In this document: positions 22,850 through 34,960 of the stretch, piece by piece
How positions within the stretch are numbered: position 1 is the stretch's first letter
Layout of the letters: the number at the start of each line of letters is the position of its first letter
Assembly (NCBI GenBank): GCA_950295325.1
Contig: OX485803.1
Coordinates: 52,529,554 to 52,593,553 of the forward strand
Direction of reading: 5' to 3'
Length of the DNA stretch: 64,000 bases
Origin: Polytrichum commune
Lineage: Eukaryota > Streptophyta > Polytrichopsida > Polytrichales > Polytrichaceae
Position numbers and translations under genes: made by a program
The notes under the pieces: generated by a model
What the model was told of the DNA's origin: nothing
What the model saw: the letters and a program-made list of their open reading frames with translations, nothing else
The model's database searches: none

Positions 22850-23430
22850 TCGAATATCAAGTCTTTTCTACTCCTTGAACATCATGATGCAATGTACAAT
22901 GGGCATGATAGGATAACTAAGACTTGGAAGAGGGTGTGAATAAACTTTTGGTGGCAAGAGATGTAAGGGTCCTTCAGGAGCTATACAAATTCCTGTGAGA
23001 TATGCCAATGGTGTAAAACTCCTACTTTGAAGTCAATATTCTTATTACAATCATTGGAGATTTCAGACATGAATTGAGAGGTAGTCAACATGGATTTATT
23101 CATGGCTTGACACCTTCCAAACATGTTTATGATGCCATCTTTGTGTGTGTTGATAAGTTGTCCAAAATGGCCCACATTATGCCAATCATAACACACATTA
23201 CTGCTAAAAGAACGGCAAGTTTATTTCGTGACCATGTGTATAAACTTCATGCTTTACCCAAAGTAATACTAAGCAATAGAAACGCTAGATTGACAAGTAG
23301 GTTTTGGAATACATTGCATGGTTTTTTGGGACAAGGTTGGCTATGTCCACCAAATTTTCATCCTCAAATCCTTAGACAAATGGAATGGGTAAATTGCGTC
23401 ATTGAGGACGTGTTGCCACATTAAGTAAAT
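22850..23430 (+). pseudogene. Integrase remnant
   Basis: The N-terminal HHCC zinc-binding region is readable as HHDAMYNGH and CEICQWC. The catalytic core is seen in VCVDKLSKMAHIMP and HALPKVILSNRNARLTSRF. The second catalytic Asp, expected in a SDRG/SDRD-type motif, reads Asn (SNRN), and stops interrupt the frame, so it is inactive. Confidence 0.8.
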
Positions 23431-23699
23431 CTAGTGCAAGATGATTGGGATGATTTCCTTGCTATAATAGAGTTTGCATATAATTTTACTATTGGCATAA
23501 ATCTGTTCAAAATATTTCGTTTGTCATGAACACATGTCAACATTCTATGACACCAATTAGTGGGATCAACGCGTGTCAAATCCTTGCTACAAAGAATTTT
23601 GTTGAGCATATGTTTGATGTATCTGGCTAGACCAAGATACATTTAATTGTTGCACAACAATGACATAAATACTATGATGACAAGAAGAGACGAGAAGTT

Positions 23700-24091
23700 T
23701 CATGTGAAGTGGACCAACAAGTGCTTGTAAGTATTGCCAACACTAAGTTGAAGGTCCCAGGTGCTAGAATGCTATTACCATTGTTGATTGGCCCATTTCG
23801 GATAACCAAGACAATAGGGGTCGTAACATGTTGCATGCAATTGCCAAACACATTTAAGATTCACGATGTCTTTCATGTGTCATTTTTCTTTGGTTGTATA
23901 CAACCAATGGCAGGGTACAACCTCCCTCTTTGCCAATCTTTGAGGAGGATGCATTATACAAAGTAGAACATGTGTTTTCACATGAAGATAGAGGGTCTTG
24001 TTATCGCTCCAATAAATTCTATCACATTAAATGGCTCGGATATGCATTTGAGCATAGTTATTGGGAGTCGGAGAGCAACTTGAGTGCATAA
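23700..24091 (+). pseudogene. Integrase C-terminal domain and chromodomain remnant
   Basis: Block 23709-23890 contains GPFRITKTIG and FHVSFF, typical of the GPY/F module near the integrase end. After a frameshift, 23957-24091 reads YKVEHVFSHEDR then FYHIKWLGY and YWESESNL, the signature spacing of a chromodomain. This places the element among chromoviruses. Confidence 0.82.
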
Positions 24092-24431
24092 GTCCTCAAG
24101 GGGTACTAGGATGTGGTAGCCAATTTGGAAGATGGGCTTACACATCATGGTGTTAAGCGTGTTTGCAAAGCCCCAATTGCACATAAATGTTTCAGGCAAA
24201 AGGTATCTTAAGGGTAGGCATCTTTTCATTCTTTTAGGCTTGCATGGGATCTTGTAAATGGGGTGTTATTCTTAATTTGTCTCGCTTTGTCAGTGGCATG
24301 GAGCATGGGTACAAATATAAATCCCATGGCTTGGTTTAAATTAAGTGGTAATCTTGACTATTGTTTTGATGCACTATAAGTTGGGGTTTGCAGTACATGA
24401 ACGAGGACATTCATTTCTAAGCGGGGAGGTT

Positions 24432-24854
24432 TGTAACGTGTGTAGAAGGTAGAGCATTAGATTGCTTGTAGACAATAGAAATATAAAGGAAGAAGTATGT
24501 GAAAGAATAAGGTTGGAATAAGGCTACCATGCTAGTCCGAAGAGGGATACGAGTTATCCCATATTGTTTGTGTAAACCAATGAAGAGAAGAAAAGCAATA
24601 AAAGGCAAAGCAAGGAGAGCTTGAGACCATCTCACTCCAAGCATTGTTCATATGCCTTTATATAGGTGTCTATGCTTGTGCAATCTTATCTCCGATTGAT
24701 TCCAATAACGTGTATTTATTTATTAGTTACCTTTGCTATCTCTAATTCCAACTAGACTCTACTATTTGGAAGACTAGAGGACTCCACCTTGGGAGATCTA
24801 ATAAATCTACAAGGTAAAGGGGAGTTTCCCACTAGTTGGGACTATGGTATTACA
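24432..24854 (+). repeat. 3' long terminal repeat
   Basis: A purine-rich tract (GCGGGGAGG at 24421-24429) is followed at 24432 by TGTAACG, as in plant chromovirus LTRs. The proposed end is TATTACA at 24854, giving TGTAA/TTACA inverted tips and a length of 423 bp. The end point is inferred because no 5' LTR is available for comparison. Confidence 0.65.
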
Positions 24855-25045
24855 CGATGTTCTCACCTTGTACGTAATGACCAATAGTTAAGAGCACTTA
24901 ACTTACCCCAAAGGGCATGGAGGGGGAATTGATGAACTATATGCTTGAGGACTAGTTGAGGGGAGCTTCAAGTCTTAATTCCTACAAGTATATAAGGCTC
25001 AAGGTTGGGTGGATCATGCCTCTTATTTCTTCTCTATTTTTGAGG
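24855..25045. other. Short spacer
   Basis: No feature recognised. Confidence 0.4.
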
Positions 25046-25215
25046 GACGTTATAAGTATCCAATGTGCTATGATACATGTCATAATGTAAACATTTTATG
25101 AGTTTAAGATATTACTTATGTTGACAAATAATATCACAATTGCAAGAATTGACACTTTGAGACTTCTATACATCTAGTTTAGGCCCTTTGCAAATAGTGT
25201 ATGTGAGACTATATA
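25046..25215 (+). repeat. Dispersed repeat, partner at 48725-48885
   Basis: Shared blocks include TTACTTATGTTGACA, GACACTTTGAGAC (partner GACACTTGGAGAC) and CAAATAGTGT. The partner copy is cut by a family A MITE at its right end. Confidence 0.65.
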
Positions 25216-25289
25216 CAAAATGATGTAGTGGTTGGTATGTGGCAAATTAATACTTGCCTTGAATGGTCATAGTTACAACCAATGTTATA

Positions 25290-25560
25290 CTACTATCATT
25301 TTTTTGATACTATTTGGGTATCTATAATGAGGATATTGCATTTTTAATACCAATAGATTATGGGTATTTGAGGATGTTCTTATTCTCGATACATTTAGGT
25401 CTATATACAATGTAAGTACACACTCTACGTAATATTTTCACACCTAAGTAATATCGTTCCAGTATTAATGTGATTTAGAGTAGCATTGACCCAAATAATA
25501 ACTTGGGTATACAAAGATTCTCTCACCTTGATATACCCACCAAATATATAATATATCTTA
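25290..25560 (-). repeat. Inverted relative of the 51 kb repeat
   Basis: In reverse complement this segment matches about 51290-51540: ATATCAAGGTGAGAGAATCT and ATCCTCATTATAGATACCCA-type blocks appear in the same order. It therefore contains a single copy of the unit that became a tandem array at 51.5 kb. Confidence 0.6.
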
Positions 25561-25595
25561 TTGATATCACATTTTCTATACCTATAGGTTGCTTC

Positions 25596-26262
25596 TTTGC
25601 CTTGGGGGTGGACTCTTCATTGGAACCCTAAATGGCGTGCATGGGTCATTATGAAAATAATCCCCTTATATACGGGAACTTTATGGAGAAAAACAAATGT
25701 ATACATGATAACAACAAGATAGTGAATGGATTCATATATATATGTGTGTGTGTGTGTACACATAAAGCTTTTCAAGTGAATGTGATAAATGCCTCCACTA
25801 CATATACAAACATAAATCTTCATTGAAATAGGCCCTTTTTACATATGAGAATGTTATTGAACAATGTTTCATCCATAGCATGTAACTCAACAATTACATC
25901 AAACAAACAAAGACAAAGGCATAATAAATTTTCACAATCTAAAGAGCAAAACTCAAAGGGAGCCCATGAGCACTCCAAGAACCTCTAGTTTGTAAAAACC
26001 TAGAACCCAAATGCAAACTCTAACAATAATTAGTCATCGAGGACTATTACCACATGCCAACAATGGATATAAACGTGAATTGGATGAAACTAACACATCT
26101 ATTGTCAATTTTCCCTCTTAAATGTAGGGCCCCCTTTTGTACACCTACTTGAACTTCAAAATTGTTTATACCCTTTTTTAATGTACACAATAGAGAAAAA
26201 ATACACCTCTTACATGTACTATGTGCACTATTGCCTCAAATAATACCCTTGTATACGTGTCC
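25596..26262 (-). repeat. Dispersed element, inverted copy of 39195-39907
   Basis: The right part of 39195-39907 in reverse complement aligns here, from CTTGGGGGTGGACTCTTCAT through AACCTCTAGTTTGT to CCTCAAATAATACCC. The copy lacks the second inverted terminus. A TA/TG simple repeat lies at 25734-25759. A related partial copy is at 42500-42880. Confidence 0.7.
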
Positions 26263-28990
26263 AAAATTACTTGCAACTAAGTGGGTATGTAGAGGTCACA
26301 CTACCATACCTATTACATAGGACATGTGACGTTATCATCATGATGCCCTAGTTGGGGGAGGGCAGACCAACCCATACATTGGTTCCTTGTTGGATGACTA
26401 CAACCATGCCACCATGATACCAATGTACGGGTTGTTTTGCCCCAACCCCCTAGTTGCTTCAATACCAAAGTCATCTTCGCAACTATGCAGGGAACAATGT
26501 TGATATACATATTCAATTCCTCGTATGGGCAAACATCAAGAGTACTAAGGATAATGCACCACTGATATTATGTCCAGTGGGCATAATACCAAGAGTGGGT
26601 CGAGTGGGCATTTTAATCATGCTGATCCCACTAAGGTCAACGTTTCTTCTCTTCTCTACTAAGGATAAAGAATTCCATATACTAACCAAAGTTGGCCAAA
26701 ACCGTGGCTTAGAGATGACAACAATTAGACCCTTCATCCCACATGGAAGTGTGCTTGATTTGTAGTACCCGGAGAACAAGATTGGTGGATAAAATAATTG
26801 TGAGGGGATGTTGGAGTTTGAGGAGAGAAGCTACATATCCGCCATTCTATTTCAAAACCATAAATTGCTTTGGTTTCAGTTGGAACTAACTCATTTTCAT
26901 AGATTTATTGGTGTGTGTTTGAGATTTTCAAATTTTATACTATGTATTTTTTATTGCTAAAATGTTTTCGTTATTCATGTTTCCCCAAAATGTTCATGTT
27001 TTGGGATCGATTGGTATTTAAGTAAAACTAGACTAAGTCCAAGTTTAGAATTAACATGTTGAGTTCTATCATAGGATCCTACGATAGGGTTGTGTTGTAA
27101 AATCCTTATATAAAATATACAAATTTGATTATGTTCATATTATGTTTATATTATGTTTATATTATTTCTACTATTCAACATTTTTTATATAGAGTTAAGA
27201 TAAAGAAACATTTTTTAATTTTATCCATCATATCTTTAATAACATAACATTCAAGTAATGACTAAGGAGTCACATGTCTCCCATAAAATTTGGTATAAGT
27301 GTATCAATGGATCTACTGGTCGAACTGAAGCAACCAAAAAGTCCAATATTGAAAATATGTTCAAATTGACTCAAACACATCATGATTTGTTTTAAGGTTT
27401 TGTGGCTTCAACCAATTAGGTTGGAAATCAAATACTTCTATATGGAGTGGATTTGCCAAACATGAAATTGGAGTGAATACTTCTATATGGAGTGGATTTG
27501 TTAAACATGAAATTGGAAGCAGTCATCTTCTCATTTATCCAATATTGGGTAAATATATAGGTTTTTAGATTCACAATTTAACATCCACATTTACTCCATT
27601 GTAGCCTCTTATTTAGTCAAATGCTTTCATGCCAAAACAATTATTACACATCAAAAATCAAGAAAAAAGTATGGCACTCTTGCCAAACCTTAAACCCTCA
27701 AGCATTTGGAAGGCCCCAGTCCGGGTCTTGACATATGATTTTTTAAAATTTTAAATCATTTTAAAATTTTAACATTAATTTATATTTTGAGTTACATAAC
27801 TCCCTTATAAGCTAATTGTGTCAAACAACACCCTACATAAAATTGACTTGACTTTCAATGGCTAGTGCTTGTTCTTTAAATCGGTTAAATCTTATCATAA
27901 TAAAATGTTAGGTTCAAATGAATGACATGGGTGTACTTGCATGCAAATTTAGAACTTAGAGTATATAGTTAGTCACACATGTTCATATTTTTATTTTCCA
28001 CCTTGACATAAGATAATGTATTGACTAGAATTTTGAACATGTAAAAATGAGAACTTGATTTTAAAACTAAAGGGGGGACTTTCAAAATTGATGTACATAG
28101 GTTGTACATTGAGCCCTTTAGAATTAAGTCAATTCCCATCATAAGAATTTCCCCTTATTAGCTCCATAATAGTAGTTTCAACTATTTATCTTGAATTACG
28201 AAGTGGTATGGGGTTACAATATGAAAATATCCAATTAGGGGGAGATTCCAGCTCAACACTCTAGGTTTCTTGGAGTTGATGATCTCCACAGTTTTTTTGC
28301 TGTGCAAGGTAGGTTCACAATAGGGTCCAAGACCCCAAAAACTTTGAAATCAAAGAATTTCTATTGATCAAGAATAAATTCTCCGACACAAGAGGTTTAG
28401 AACAATAGAATCCGAGTCCCAAAATAATAAAATACGAAGTGGCACTACCGTGGCATCGCTTTCCCACCAAGGGTTGTTGGTCTGACTCAAGAGAATATTC
28501 CAAGAGAACATTTCACTTTTCCCAAAATAAACATATGTGATGTTCATGCGAAGTTTGCATTGAAGTGACAACTATTGGTTGGAGTCAACACTCTCACATT
28601 TGCCCCCAACACACCATAAACATGACCACTTCCCACTTTGACCTACTTTTACACATTTCTAATCGTCTACAAATTGCATGGCTCATGTGCCTATGTGTAG
28701 ATATCCATGTTGGGTGCATGTTTATAGTTATTTTTGATTGTGGATGGATGAGTTTGGTGGAGTTAATGTAGGGGAGATATCTATCCATCAAACCAGAAAT
28801 GGGTTTGCTTGGGAAGTTAGGGGTTTAATTACATGCATTGAGCAACATTCGTAAAGAACATCAATGATCGACAAATCAGTACTTTATGTGAATAAAACCA
28901 ATTCCTCTCGCAATTCACAAATCGTTGAATGAGAGAGTAGCAGAATATTGGATTGAAAGGCGAGAGGAAATTGCAGAAATTTAATGGAAA
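26263..28990. other. AT-rich spacer, no gene recognised
   Basis: Only short frames without known motifs. A 45 bp direct tandem duplication lies at 27431-27519, each copy starting AATACTTCTATATGGAGTGG. A-T rich palindromic runs occur at about 27735-27785. Confidence 0.45.
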
Positions 28991-29348
28991 CAAAGGACCG
29001 GTGATGTGCAGTTGTTGAAAGGAGTGTGTCCGGAGGCAAGGGTCAAAGCAAGAGACTCTCAACAGGTTTTGAATCATTTCGGAATTCTAGGATACCAGAC
29101 AAGCTTAAGAAATTTCAGTTCGAAGGACTCCCAAAGGACTTGGGAGAAGATGGTGTTTCTTTTTTGGCAAAAGATGAGATGTAAAGGATTGTCTTCCAGA
29201 TTCTTCCGCATTCAACATCTTCAACAAATTGTGATGTAAAATCTCATCTCCTGATCTGCACTTTCAGTAACTGACCCAGAGTTTCGTGATGACAGGATTA
29301 GGGTTTAATCCCCTGTTTTAGGGTTTGGGGTTTTGCAACTCTTGCCAT
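28991..29348 (+). other. Region upstream of the dehydrogenase gene
   Basis: Slightly more G+C than the spacer to the left, so it may hold promoter or leader sequence. An open frame at 29006-29239 starts at GTG and has no recognisable motif. Confidence 0.3.
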
Positions 29349-29690
29349 TGTTTTGAATGCCAAGCAGCGTTTTTATATTTCATGTACATGTCGAGGTCAC
29401 ATTAAAATCTCTGTAGGTGTGTCAATAGCAGCGGAATTATTTGTTACAGGGTTGGAAATCTCTAGTAGAGGGTTTTGGGGACAGAAATTTTGTTGTTTCG
29501 GAATTCCTGGCCCGAGAGTACCATACGATGTGGTTGTTGGCAGCCCCTACAGTTTTTGATGTTCGTTTGTAGTGTGTTGAGCCCACAATTGGTATACTCC
29601 ACAGATTTCTTGTAAAACAAATCTCAACTACCGCTGACGAGTTTATGTACACGACACAGAATTAATTCTGTGCCATTTCAGGTCATGTTT
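29349..29690 (+). repeat. Direct repeat on the 5' side of the dehydrogenase gene
   Basis: About 300 bp from about 29379 matches 32035-32340 on the 3' side of the gene in the same orientation. Shared blocks: GTGTCAATAGCAGC, TTATTTGTTAC, TTGAGCCCACA and GAGTTTATGTACA followed by GACACAGAAT, ending at CCATTTCAGG. A smaller echo, TGTTTTGAATGCCAAGCAGC at 29350, recurs at 29689 as TGTTTTGAACGTCAGCAGC. Confidence 0.75.
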
Positions 29691-29746
29691 GTTTTGAACG
29701 TCAGCAGCGTTTGGAGGTTGGCCAATTGGATGAGGTTTGTGCCAGC

Positions 29747-31995
29747 ATGAGCAATAACCCCGCAAAAGGGGATGTGTTGAGATTGGGCAATCTTTGGCGG
29801 ATGGGTGTGATCTGGACTTTATGCCTTATCTACTCCCACATCTGCTTGTTTTTCCTTCGCTTGCGGACTTCACATAATTCAAAACCTCTTCAACGTGCAG
29901 TCTTTCATCGCAAGCCGGCGTGTATTGTGACTGGGGTAGGTTATGACTCCTCCTCATTTTGCATCTGTCGGTCTGCATGTGAGTCTCCATTGTCGACAAT
30001 GCAGTCTCCCATGACAGGTCCACGGTAGGAAAAGGTAGTGGCAGACTTGCTTTGAGGTCAAAGTTTGTGCACTATTGTGTATTGTGTCACTTTTTAGCAG
30101 ATTATGTACATAGTGGTTGGTCTAGCGGAGTTTACGACTAAATTGGAAGTCATGTTGATATATGAATGACCGGTGTATACAGAACGCACTCGAAGGCAAT
30201 CAGGTTTTCTTTTAAATGCATGTTTGTCAATTAGAACTGCCAGATACTGTTGTCATAGATAGGAACCTGACCTCAAGTCTTATAACTACATTCCAAGGTT
30301 TGTGCACAATTGTGTAATGGCCGTTCATAACCTTCGTATGGTGTCACTACTTAGCAGACCATGTACATGGTGATAGGTCTCGTAGAGTTTACAATCAAAC
30401 TGGACGCCAAAATCATGTTGGTATATGAATATGAATGACTGGTCCATACAGAACACACTTGAAGGCAGTTGTCCTAGTGAAATGGATGTTAATAAATTAT
30501 AACTGCCAGAGAGGAAGTTATAATTACATATACTGTTGTCATGGATAGGAAGTTAACCTCAAGTCTGAATAACTCCATTCAAGGTAAGGTTGATATGTGG
30601 TCAGCATTATGAATAACTGTCACCTTTGATGATATGGTTTGAATCTGAGGTGTAGGTGTTCTTGTTCGATGTGGTGGATTTACAGGCTTCTTCAGGAATT
30701 GGGAGGGCAACAGCAACAGCACTTGCGCAACAGGGCTTCCATGTCATTCTGGCTAGTCGCTCACTTGAGCGTTTGTGGGAGGTCCAAGCTGAAATTGAAG
30801 CACAGGGTCTCGGTGCAACATGCCAGGCTTTAGAACTTGATTTGTGCTCTGTACCCTCAATCCTTAAGTTTTCAAAAGTTGTAGAAGAGCTTTTTGGAGG
30901 GGAGGATCCACCTGGCAAGCTACAACTTTTAGTAAACAATGCAGGCAAGGTTTCTGACATTCTATACTTGCTTTGTACCTTATTGCTGTCATACACAAGT
31001 GTGCAAGCACTAGCAGTCGAGATACCTCTTCTATGGTAGAGGGCTGTAAATTTGACCCTCTTTTCATTCACAAAGCATTAGGACATGATCAACCTATATT
31101 TAGAATTATGAACTAAGAATCCTCCTCATTTCTAGAATTCTGTATGCTAAAACCCTAAACCCTTACCTTTGAACCTGATATCTGAGCTCTTGATTTGATT
31201 GACAGGAGAGTAGGCTACATAAGTTTCAGGAGTTCTGAAACTTATCATGACATTGGGACCTCAACCCTAACTCTGGCTTTATAATCTTATAAGATGGGGT
31301 TCATATATATGTTACTTGTTGATTGATTGCGTGAAATATTGACTACAGGATGTCTGGCAACATCACAGCGGTGGACTGAAGATGATTTTGATTTCATGAT
31401 GGCAAGCAACTACCTTGGACCGTACATACTGACCTGTCAGCTTCTGCCTGTGCTCCAAAGGAGCACTCCCCAGGCTCGTATTGTGAATGTGGTCTCATTC
31501 ACCCATCGTGCTGTGAGGAGCTTAGAAACTAATGAACTTCAGTTTGCCCAAGGTTCTCTGGAGAAGCTGGGCACAACTGAATGGTATCACCTTGCACGCA
31601 TTTATGAGACCTCCAAACTATATCTTACACTCTTCTCTTATGAATTGCATCATCGCTTGTCTTGTAATATGGAGAACCATTCTTATATGTCTGTTATTGC
31701 TGCTGACCCTGGGGCAGTTAGCACAAACATATTGAGGGAGGTCCCCAACTGGCTTGCTCAGTTGAGCAAAGTTGTTCTCAGTCTGCTGGGGTTGTTGCAG
31801 TTGCCAACAACAGGTGCTTCTGCTGTGTTGGCAGCTGCAACAGCACCTTGGGATGTTTCTGGCAGGTACTTCTTTGGAACCCAAGGACTTTCTTGTAAAT
31901 CTTCGTCCATCTCTTATGATAAAATTCTTTCTCAGCGGCTCTGGGATGCCACAGAATCTGTCTGCAAAGAAGTTATCAGAAAATACACAAAGTAG
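29747..31995 (+). CDS. Short-chain dehydrogenase/reductase, membrane-anchored, three exons
   Basis: Exons 29747-29935, 30686-30944 and 31349-31995 join to 1095 nt, giving a 364-residue NAD(P)-dependent oxidoreductase of the classical SDR fold. The first ATG (29747) opens a short leader, then a hydrophobic segment (MGVIWTLCLIYSHICLFFL, residues about 19-37) likely to anchor it in a membrane. Joining exons 1 and 2 rebuilds the dinucleotide-binding TGASSGIGRA; NNAG follows at the exon 2/3 junction; the catalytic YxxxK appears as YETSK in exon 3. The sequence resembles plant SDRs annotated as retinol-dehydrogenase- or DHRSX-like, but the substrate is unknown. Intron 1 is GT-AG, phase 0. Intron 2 reads best as GC-AG, phase 1. 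Length and completeness suggest a working gene. Direct repeats flank it on both sides. Confidence 0.85.
29936..30685 (+). other. Dehydrogenase intron 1 with internal tandem duplication
   Basis: Donor ACTGGG|GTAGGT and acceptor GATTTACAG|GCT. Inside, two imperfect direct copies (about 30063-30297 and 30298-30585) share GTTTGTGCAC/T, TAGCAGA.CATGTACAT, ATATGAATGAC, AACTGCCAGA and CCTCAAGTCT. The spacing is about 235 bp; the second copy is longer by small insertions. Confidence 0.8.
30945..31348 (+). other. Dehydrogenase intron 2, probable GC-AG type
   Basis: The junction AATGCAG|GCAAGG to GACTACAG|GATGTCTG yields NNAGCLATSQRW, the expected continuation after NNAG. The donor matches the strong context typical of GC donors. 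The alternative GT site four bases downstream (CAAG|GTTTCT) keeps frame only with a later acceptor at CACAG|CGGTGG and would give NNAGKRW, removing several residues usually present in the family. Confidence 0.65.
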
Positions 31996-32034
31996 GCAGG
32001 GAACTCTGGGTTTCTCCAAAACCCCATAGTAGAG

Positions 32035-32340
32035 TTTCATACCTGTGTGGAGGTCAAATTAAACTTCTGTGGTTGTGTCAATAGCAGCCATGTTATTTGT
32101 TACTGGGTTGGAATACCTCTAGTGTTTCCATCATAGTTAATTTCTTGTTTTGGAATTCTTGGCCAATTTACCATAGGATGTGGCTGTCAAGATTGGTGGG
32201 CAGCTCCTACAGTTTTGGATGTTTGTCTATAGTGATATTGAGCCCACAGTTGTACTCCACAGATGTATTGCAAAACAATTTCAACTGCTGTTGATGAGTT
32301 TATGTACATGACACAGAATGAATGCTCTGCCATTTCAGGC
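32035..32340 (+). repeat. Direct repeat on the 3' side of the dehydrogenase gene
   Basis: Partner of 29379-29690 (see there). It begins 40 bp after the stop codon, so it may form part of the 3' UTR. Confidence 0.75.
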
Positions 32341-34829
32341 GGCGTTGTTTCAGTTCTTCAATCCCATTTCCAGGTGTTCATGTTTTCCTTTCTATCAGTT
32401 CATTCCTTTCTATGAAGGTTTTCCCGTTGTTTTCTTAAGTCAAGTGTCTATTGTACTTCACTTTATATCATTGTTGTTCTGGACACTAGAGCCATGTATC
32501 TCCTCACCCTATATCGAATTTGAAGTTCAGTGGCATCTATGTGTCTATGTTGAGATGAGTATTCTCACTTTTGATAATGGTCTCAAATCTCTCTCCATCT
32601 GCCAAGTGCTTCTGTTATGATTCTTGCAAATCAGTGTGCTGTATCTCAGCATGTCTTTGTATCAATTTCCTGTAGAATATCAGTGGACCATTCATTGGAG
32701 TGTCTTCTCCACAACTCTGTTAGAGATATTTTCCTTCCCTATTTCAGAATTGTAGTGCTAGGCAATCTCAAGTCTTTCTTCCACTTGGATCAAGAAGTTG
32801 AGATCAGCCACTATCTCGGAGGCCCATCCACTCCATTATTGTAGGCAGTTAGCCTTTGCGACACCATCTTGATGTACTTCCTTGACCCATAGGCCTTTTG
32901 CTTTCTGGACTTATAAATTAACCTCATTTTATTGTAATAATGAGAAGCCTGAAAATGTCCTAGTCAAGAAGATTTAATTGTGCTGGAAATATTTCATCAT
33001 CATAGCTTTGAAAAGAACATTGGTAAGTATGTAAGCTTGGTATGCTCTTGAATGTCTTATGCAATGCAATCAGTAAAGAGATCAAAGGGCCATGTGCAAG
33101 TTTGGTTACCTACTACTTTGAGGTATAGGCTCTGAGTGAGAATACCATTTTTATCACACCCACTTCTACATTAATTATGTTGGCCGCGTACACTGTTTGT
33201 GAAGGGTTACAATAAAATATTTACTACCTCACAAATGCCACGTAGACATTAGTCAAGAATGTAAGACAAATTAGCTAAAATTAGCACATCATTTGAAGCT
33301 CAATTTTAAAATGACTAAGGCACTTTCAAATGGTAAGTCATGAAAATTATCACCTCAATGCTAATGAGGATTTTTTCCACATCTTTAACTTCCAATTTAA
33401 TTACATGCTTTATTGCCAGTTTCACTTTGGGAATAAAATTCCAAATCAATTGCTTATTCATTGAGTGGAAGTGAACATATATATATTTTGGAATTTGGGC
33501 CTTGAAGTTGAGGTGTACTCGATATGGGTTTTGTGGACTAGGCAACCTTCAAGAATGGATAACTCTTTTTTGAAGTCGGGCGGGGCGGGGCAGGCAAATG
33601 TTTCCAGTTGAGTTCAACAAAGTTTTTTTGGGGTTGCCCAAGGGGTTGCGGGTCGCGAGCCCTGGCCCTTATCCTATCATGGAACCCCTTCCTTAAAAAG
33701 CTCATTGTGCGCTTTACTGTTCGGCAGAGTTGTTCGGTGGATTAGTTGACAAAAAGTCAACCATTTAAAATCCATCTACTCCAAATTGGACTTGATTCTT
33801 ATTAGTCAGGTCATGTTCTAAGGATTGCTCGAGACTTGCGTTCGAGGTCCATGCTTCTAGTAGTATGAATATAATATATAATGTATTCGACTACATGACG
33901 ACATCCTTGTCAATAGCAAGACGCGACAATCGGAGCTTCGTCGTAAGTTGGTGGTGTTTACATCACCTCATCCATTGTGGATGGAGAGACTCTCATAAAA
34001 AAAAACAAGTAAGTTAGGTTGAGGATGGGTCCATTCCCACAAACTAATTTGGAGTCTCTGATGCCATTTTCTCCGGACTCATGTTGTCTAGAAACCGAAT
34101 CTAGCACTAGAGTAGCTGACTGGGTTTTTCACCTGGCAGGCCCGTACTGAAGATTCATCAGATCCTGTAATTAATGAACCCCCTTGAGGACAAGAAGGTG
34201 GTCATTTCCCACGTATTTCACCTCTCAATAAAGTTTCCGTGTATATCACGCGTTTTGCATAAAGATCTATCGAGTGCCGATTTGAGCTCTCAATCTTCAC
34301 AATTTGCCAATAGATGTTGCTCATGTAAGGGAAGCTTACACGGGCCGTGTTTGGTTGTTTGGTATAAATATGGTAGAGGCGCCTCTTCCCGATCATGACC
34401 CCATCGGCAATTTATAGGGTACCGGTATTTCAACAAGGTTGGAATTGAAGTTTGATTAGGTTGGGATTGAGTTTCGATCATGTTGGAACCAATAGTGCCA
34501 TGACACATGTCATGGTTTTGAGTGTTAAAGTGAGGATAATCGAGCGGTTTGAGTGAGTGGTAATGGGGGCAAACTCTAGACATTGATAATATGTTCACAC
34601 CAACTTTTGGCTTCAAAAATTCATGGTAATTCCAATTTAAGGAATAAAACTAACCAACTGATTTGCGGTCCTCACGATTTCCACCCTCCTGAATGGGAAA
34701 ATTTGCAATGCCTTATACTTCTCAAGATTCGGTGTAGAATCTCTTAAGTGATCAGTCATGGACGCCTCTACTCTAGACACCTTAGTTGAGTGGTGTGTGG
34801 TTAGGGTTAGATCCAATAACAGAACCCAA
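32341..34829. other. Spacer, no gene recognised
   Basis: Open frames of 75-108 codons are scattered on both strands without recognisable motifs. A small G-rich patch (GGCGGGGCGGGGCAGG) lies at about 33580. Confidence 0.4.
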
Positions 34830-34960
34830 CAAGACGTGTGTTTAAGAAAAATTGGAGTACGTGCTCAAATTTCATCAACCACTCTAGACTCAATAGTCAA
34901 CACAATTGACGGGACATAGATATTCACTTGAAAAAAAACAACACAACTGCACTTTCAATC
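34830..34960 (-). repeat. R1 fragment, inverted
   Basis: Contains GACGTGTGTTTAAGAAA and GAGTACGTGCTCAAAT in the order of the inverted R1 copy at 15555. Confidence 0.5.

Larger units (their letters stand above)
19590..24854 (+). mobile_element. Degenerate Ty3/gypsy chromovirus with 3' LTR
   Basis: Remnants of gag, protease, reverse transcriptase, RNase H, integrase and a C-terminal chromodomain follow in the order of Ty3/gypsy chromoviruses, ending in a purine-rich tract and an LTR. Every part is broken by stops and frameshifts, so the copy cannot be mobile by itself. No 5' LTR or primer-binding site was recognised to the left, suggesting 5' truncation or heavy decay. The chromodomain in this group is thought to guide insertion to heterochromatin. 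Confidence 0.88.

Noticed and set aside
30656-31039. Single-exon reading of the dehydrogenase starting at 30656
   Set aside because: The start lies in intron sequence. The acceptor at 30685 and the upstream exon restore the cofactor motif.
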